Below the pieces are notes generated by a model. The model searched no databases and had not been told where the DNA came from. It saw only the letters and a program-made list of their open reading frames with translations. DNA of 64,000 bases from Rouxiella badensis (lineage in GTDB: Bacteria > Pseudomonadota > Gammaproteobacteria > Enterobacterales > Enterobacteriaceae), in contig NZ_MRWE01000017.1 of assembly GCF_002093665.1 (NCBI RefSeq), positions 47,112-111,111 on the forward strand, given 5' to 3'. Below are positions 62,806-64,000 of the stretch, one piece after another. Both the position numbers and the translations under genes were made by a program. Position 1 is the first letter of the stretch, and every line of letters starts with the position of its first letter.

Positions 62806-63390
62806 TTACTTGCTGGCGTAGCCTTCGGTAGAGAGGGTCAGAGTGACATCATCGCCTACGTAAGGAACGTATTTGTCCACTTTGAAGTCTGAACGCTTGA
62901 TATCAGCCGTGGCATCAAAGCCGATCGCCTGCTTCTTAACCATTGGATGCAAGCCCTGCTTGGTCAGCGTAGCGTGCAGAGTCACTGGCTTGGTGATGCC
63001 CTTGATGGTCAGATTACCTTCAACATCAAATTTATTGTCGCCTTTAGCGATAACTTTGGTGCTGTGGAATACGGCTGAAGGATATTTAGCAGTGTTGAAA
63101 TAGTCTGGGCCCAGGAACTCTTTAGTCAGCGCAGGAACATGAGTATCGATCTGAGACACTGGCAGAGTCACGTCAACGCGTGATTTCTCAGGATGATCTT
63201 TATCGAATACTACCGTGCCCTTGGTGTTAGGGATATCAGCAGTCGGGTGAGAAAAACCAAAGTGATTCCAGGTTACGATAACAGAAGTATGGTCTGGGTC
63301 GAGAGAATAATGCATGGCCTCAGCCTGAGACAGAGGAGCATACAGGCTAGCTGCAGCTAACAGTGGAAGTGCCATCTTTTTGAAATTCAT
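62806..63390 (-). CDS. yceI: YceI-family periplasmic lipid-binding protein
   Basis: A 194-residue protein: signal peptide MNFKKMALPLLAAASLYAPLSQAEA, then an eight-stranded lipocalin-like barrel with HYSLDPDHTSVIVTWNHFGFSH and FNTAKYPSAVFHSTKV. Family members bind isoprenoid quinones or fatty acids. The start is ATG at 63390 or the GTG just before it; AAAGGAT lies upstream. The partner cytochrome b561 gene found with E. coli yceI is not present beside it. Confidence 0.92.
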   Translation of the reverse strand: MNFKKMALPLLAAASLYAPLSQAEAMHYSLDPDHTSVIVTWNHFGFSHPTADIPNTKGTVVFDKDHPEKSRVDVTLPVSQIDTHVPALTKEFLGPDYFNTAKYPSAVFHSTKVIAKGDNKFDVEGNLTIKGITKPVTLHATLTKQGLHPMVKKQAIGFDATADIKRSDFKVDKYVPYVGDDVTLTLSTEGYASK

Positions 63391-63732
63391 CACACGGATA
63401 TCCTTTTAATAAATCGAACAACAGTAATAAGAGTGTGGTTCATTAAGACAAATTGGCATAACGAAAAGTTTTGTCTTTACCCTTCAAATTAATTGAGCAA
63501 TACCCGTGAGTGATTATCACGCTGACACTTTATACTAATAAGAATATCCGTCATTAAATTACGTCGCTTTTATAGCAGGGCGAAAGAGAAAAATGGCTGG
63601 AATAAATACCAATTTGCACTACTGTTCATTTATCAGGATGGTTAGCAGGCGAAGCTGCTGGTAGGATCTATAGTTATTCCTATTAGCTATAATGACGAAT
63701 ATCTAAACAAAATGATGGATGGAAAGAACCCC
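63391..63732. other. Divergent promoter region, yceI and small membrane protein
   Basis: No gene. It contains the inverted repeat AAGACAAA (63445-63452)/TTTGTCTT (63470-63477), the palindrome GTGATTATCAC (63510-63520) upstream of yceI, and a consensus TATAAT (63688-63693) 40 bp before the rightward small gene. Confidence 0.45.
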
Positions 63733-63897
63733 ATGGATTGGGAATGCAAAGTCACCGTGCGCCAGAGTCCACTAAGACGCATACTGCGATCGCGCGGCCT
63801 GATGGTCGTTGGCGCCCTCTTCACTCTGGTGCTACTGACTCACGGTACGCTTAATTTACTTTGCTGGCTGAGCTGCCACGTGGTCTTTAAGGCTTAA
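63733..63897 (+). CDS. Small membrane protein of unknown function
   Basis: A 54-residue protein: a basic N-terminus (VRQSPLRRILRSRG) followed by one helix, LMVVGALFTLVLLTHGTLNLLCWL, and a short tail. GGAAAG lies eight bases before the ATG at 63733, and a TATAAT box lies 40 bp upstream. In-frame ATGs at 63712 and 63715 have no ribosome site. Probably an inner-membrane micro-protein. The last 100 bp of the window show no further gene. Confidence 0.5.
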   Translation: MDWECKVTVRQSPLRRILRSRGLMVVGALFTLVLLTHGTLNLLCWLSCHVVFKA

Positions 63898-64000
63898 CGT
63901 ATCCCGTTGTCATACAATACCTTTAAATTAATTTAAAAAACTCCCACCTCAGTTTGCTTTGTTTTAAAATAACGAAGCAGACTAGTAATCACATTTATTT

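Noticed and set aside
1..64000. Search for CRISPR arrays, tRNA, rRNA, insertion sequences and integrase genes
   Set aside because: No regularly spaced repeats, cloverleaf-like sequences, transposase or integrase frames were seen.

Overview
The window is a 64 kb chromosomal segment of a Gram-negative gammaproteobacterium of the order Enterobacterales. The evidence is lysA/lysR, mdtABC, yjiHG, yghU, yceI, RimJ-like and PTS gene content, Shine-Dalgarno starts, and CRP- and KdgR-type sites. A rhiTN pair with a KdgR box suggests a plant- or soil-associated enterobacterium such as a member of the Yersiniaceae or Pectobacteriaceae. I cannot name the genus. I saw no rRNA, tRNA, insertion sequence, prophage or CRISPR array. 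It looks like accessory catabolic and transport chromosome, not a mobile island.

Layout. 1-2.2 kb: a divergent beta-glucoside PTS locus (GH1 hydrolase cut by the left edge, IIC, IIA) around three TTGGNNNNCCAA operators and a CRP site. 2.2-9.3 kb: lysA/lysR, another LysR gene divergent from a metal-site-degenerate MBL-fold protein, a TPR protein, and a YddA/SbmA-type ABC exporter. 9.4-13.7 kb: a GntR/UTRA regulator and a glucose-family PTS permease, separated by two AT-rich orphan genes. 13.7-14.3 kb: a candidate 49-residue Cys-rich protein with its own promoter. 14.3-20.0 kb: a complete AcrAB/MexAB-type tripartite efflux operon. 20.1-29.2 kb: an mdtABC operon ending in an outer-membrane factor; its MdtB carries a 47-residue Ser/Thr-rich insert.

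29.4-41.4 kb: a divergently transcribed catabolic cluster. On the left are a GntR regulator, a creatininase-family hydrolase, a ketopantoate-reductase-like enzyme and an SDR. On the right are a complete peptide-type ABC importer and three cytoplasmic amidase/peptidase genes: isoaspartyl peptidase, gamma-glutamyl hydrolase and M15 carboxypeptidase. Two matching 18-bp sites in the shared promoter link the two arms. I infer uptake and hydrolysis of an unusual isopeptide- or amide-containing compound. 41.3-46.0 kb: a CPBP protease, a RimJ-like acetyltransferase, and a TonB receptor with a periplasmic binding protein. 46.2-50.2 kb: yjiHG, an M20 peptidase with a divergent LysR gene, and a deletion scar holding pieces of an Lrp/AsnC and an M20 gene.

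50.2-53.5 kb: an ascorbate-family PTS (IIA, IIB, IIC) divergent from a LacI regulator, with two near-identical operators 32 bp apart. 53.7-56.7 kb: rhiT-rhiN for rhamnogalacturonan fragments behind a KdgR box. 56.7-64 kb: yghU, an overlapping PhnD-like/desaturase pair, an AI-2E family permease, a secreted Pro-rich peptide, a VOC protein, a candidate small RNA, a GNAT, yceI and a small membrane protein.

The best candidates for new biology are the isopeptide cluster, the orphan pair, the MdtB insert, the small RNA candidate and the Cys-rich micro-protein.
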